Source of the DNA: Micrococcales bacterium | GTDB taxonomy: Bacteria > Actinomycetota > Actinomycetes > Actinomycetales > Cellulomonadaceae | Length of the DNA: 6,524 bases | Assembly: GCA_009783975.1 (NCBI GenBank) | Contig: WRCL01000110.1 | Coordinates: forward strand, 1 to 6,524 | Direction of reading: 5' to 3' | In this document: piece after piece, positions 5,332-6,524 of the stretch | How the letters are laid out: each line of letters opens with the position of its first letter | Numbering within the stretch: position 1 is the stretch's first letter | Position numbers and translations under genes: made by a program | Notes under the pieces: model-generated | Database searches by the model: none | What the model was told of the DNA's origin: nothing | What the model saw: the letters and a program-made list of their open reading frames with translations, nothing else

Positions 5332-6081
5332 ATGAACGTTGCACGTTTCGAAGGCAAGACCGTCATCGTCACCGGAGCCGGGTCTGGGATCGGCAAGGCC
5401 ACAGCGGTCCGCGTGGCCAACGAAGGCGGCAAGGTCGTCGCTGCTGACGTCGTCGCCGACCGCCTCGACGAGCTCAAGGCCGAGAACCCGTCAGCCGATA
5501 TCGTCACCGTCGTCGGGGACATCCGGTCCGACGACGATATCGCCGCGATCCTCGCTGCTGCTGGTGGGCCCGTCCAGGGCCTGGCGAACGTCGCCGGGGT
5601 GATGGACTCCTTCCAGCCTGCGCACGAGATCGACTGGGCACAGTGGGACTTCGTCCTGGCCGTCAACCTCACCGCCACCGCCAAGCTCATGGCCGCGGTG
5701 CTGCCGGGGATGCTTGACGCCGACGCAGGGTCGATCGTCAACGTCTCGTCCGAGGCGGGGCTGCGCGGCTCAGCCGCCGGCGCCGCGTACACCGCCTCGA
5801 AACACGCCGTCATCGGCCTGAGCAAGAACTCCGCCGTCATGTACGGCAAAAAGGGTATTCGCGTCAACGTCGTCGCCCCCGGCGCCGTCCAGACGAACAT
5901 CCAAGCCAGCTTCGCCTCAGCCCTTGCTGGTGAGGTTCTCGGCCCGCTCATGCAGGTCGTCATCCCCGGTGTCGCCCAACCCGAAGAGCTCGCCGCCTCG
6001 ATCGCCTGGCTCCTCTCCGACGACTCGTCCAACGTCAACGGCGCCGTCCTGGCAAACGACGGCGGCTGGTCGGCCGTGTGA
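5332..6081 (+). CDS. Short-chain dehydrogenase/reductase (SDR), classical type, probably NAD(H)-dependent
   Basis: This encodes a 249-residue cytosolic oxidoreductase of usual length for classical SDRs. The nucleotide-binding motif TGAGSGIG is at 14-21. Asp39 at the end of the second strand (VVAADV) favours NAD(H) over NADP(H). NVAGV at 86-90 corresponds to the NNAG structural motif. The catalytic set is Asn112, Ser140 (in NVSSEAG), Tyr153 and Lys157 (YTASK), with the normal 13-residue Ser-Tyr spacing. RVNVVAPGAVQTN and the C-terminal block SDDSSNVNGAVLANDGGWSAV are typical. The substrate cannot be read from sequence; alcohols, hydroxysteroids or 3-hydroxyacyl compounds are all possible. It has its own promoter, candidate operator and ribosome site, and stands apart from the gene 73 nt upstream, so independent control is likely. 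Confidence 0.93.
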   Translation: MNVARFEGKTVIVTGAGSGIGKATAVRVANEGGKVVAADVVADRLDELKAENPSADIVTVVGDIRSDDDIAAILAAAGGPVQGLANVAGVMDSFQPAHEIDWAQWDFVLAVNLTATAKLMAAVLPGMLDADAGSIVNVSSEAGLRGSAAGAAYTASKHAVIGLSKNSAVMYGKKGIRVNVVAPGAVQTNIQASFASALAGEVLGPLMQVVIPGVAQPEELAASIAWLLSDDSSNVNGAVLANDGGWSAV

Positions 6082-6410
6082 GCTGCTCGGCAGGACAGTG
6101 GGGACGCTTCCCAACGTCTTGCCTGGTGGCGCGGGCCAAATCCGCGTGGCCGGGTGTCCCCCGCCTCTCCGGGACCATTGTCGCTCCGCTCGAGCCTGGG
6201 TCAATCGCCTACCAAAACACACTCCTGGACGGTGCTGTGCTTTAGCTGTGCCGGGGCCCCTGACCCAGGCCTGCGCTGCGCTAGAAGGGTCCCCCGGCGA
6301 AAGGATGGGGGCGAGGAAGATGCGCTCGACGACCGACTGCCGACTGCCGAGTTCGATGATTGGATGATGAGTTCGATGACTAGATCGTCGAAGTCGCCAT
6401 CTGTGACTAT
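6082..6410. other. Region without a convincing gene between the SDR and the transposase fragment
   Basis: No reading frame here has protein-like composition or a recognisable motif on either strand; open frames lack ribosome sites and overlap one another. It holds a small CGCGG/CCGCG hairpin (6130-6146) that might end SDR transcription, a 10-bp inverted repeat (6194-6203 and 6261-6270) around 57 nt, a GCTGTGC direct repeat (6234-6240 and 6245-6251), a CGACTGC repeat near 6335-6347 and a GAGTTCGATGA repeat near its right end. It probably contains the end of the insertion element at the right edge, but I cannot place the boundary. Confidence 0.5.
6349..6379. repeat. Direct repeat GAGTTCGATGA, two copies with 20-nt period
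   Basis: Exact copies occur at 6349-6359 and 6369-6379, with GATGAT between them. They lie just downstream of the transposase stop on its coding strand, where the end of the insertion element is expected, so they could be transposase binding sites or simple repeats. Confidence 0.4.
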
Positions 6411-6524
6411 TCAGGGTGCCACGGGTAGCCAGATGTTGTCGCTGAACAGGGACGTGATGGCTTCGAGGGGTGAGACGTGGTTCTTGCGGGCGGTGGACAC
6501 GTAGGAACGCACGGCGGCGAACCG
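6411..6524 (-). CDS. IS66-like transposase, C-terminal fragment (rest outside window)
   Basis: The minus strand from the right edge reads 37 codons, RFAAVRSYVSTARKN followed by HVSPLEAITSLFSDNIWLPVAP, ending at TGA 6413-6411. This resembles the C-terminal tail of IS66-family DDE transposases, where a segment like RSYISTARKNG and LDAL precede a short W/F-x-P ending. The catalytic domain would lie to the right, outside the window. The frame is open up to the edge, so the gene may be intact or a remnant; only neighbouring sequence can tell. It indicates a mobile element inserted downstream of the SDR gene. The fragment is short, so the family call is moderately sure. Confidence 0.65.
   Translation of the reverse strand, partial: RFAAVRSYVSTARKNHVSPLEAITSLFSDNIWLPVAP

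Noticed and set aside
6154..6504. Open frame of 116 codons on the plus strand at the right end
   Set aside because: It has no ribosome site or recognisable motif and overlaps the transposase fragment on the other strand, which has a recognisable C-terminal motif.
1..6524. CRISPR array, tRNA or rRNA genes
   Set aside because: No regularly spaced repeats, cloverleaf arrangements or rRNA-like conserved stretches were seen on either strand.

Overview
The window is GC-rich, with coding sequence packed in G/C-ending codons. Gene content suggests a chromosomal segment of a high-GC Actinomycetota (actinobacterial) genome: a DisA C-terminus of actinobacterial type, a Maf protein next to a fused biotin carboxylase/BCCP subunit, and two genes that look leaderless (a TANNNT -10 box a few bases before a GTG start). 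The genus cannot be told from this sequence alone.

Layout. The left edge (2-241, +) is the last 79 codons of disA. After a 134-nt gap comes a complete acetate/succinate-type transporter of the GPR1/FUN34/YaaH (SatP) family (376-990, +). A convergent intergenic region (991-1171) is full of inverted repeats and separates it from a small lipoprotein gene on the minus strand (1172-1729). A divergent intergenic region (1730-1919) then leads to maf (1920-2528, +), a biotin-dependent acyl-CoA carboxylase alpha subunit (2606-4366, +), a membrane-anchored HExxH protein of unknown substrate (about 4389-5258, +) and a short-chain dehydrogenase/reductase with its own promoter and candidate operator (5332-6081, +). 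The right end is about 330 nt with no convincing gene, followed by the C-terminal 37 codons of an IS66-like transposase entering from the right on the minus strand (6411-6524).

How the genes relate. maf next to the carboxylase alpha subunit is a known actinobacterial neighbourhood, but the carboxyltransferase (beta) and epsilon subunits often found there are absent from this window. The transporter (organic acid uptake), the carboxylase (acyl-CoA to malonyl- or methylmalonyl-CoA) and the NAD-type SDR could all serve short-chain acid and lipid metabolism, but no single operon joins them. Each gene except possibly the HExxH gene appears to have its own start signal.

Most of this is ordinary housekeeping sequence, and I see no convincing new multi-gene system. 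The points most worth checking are a near-identical palindrome present in two distant intergenic sites, one of them sitting on the SDR transcription start; the overlapping, mutually exclusive hairpins between the convergent genes; an inverted repeat lying across the predicted carboxylase promoter; and the HExxH membrane protein.
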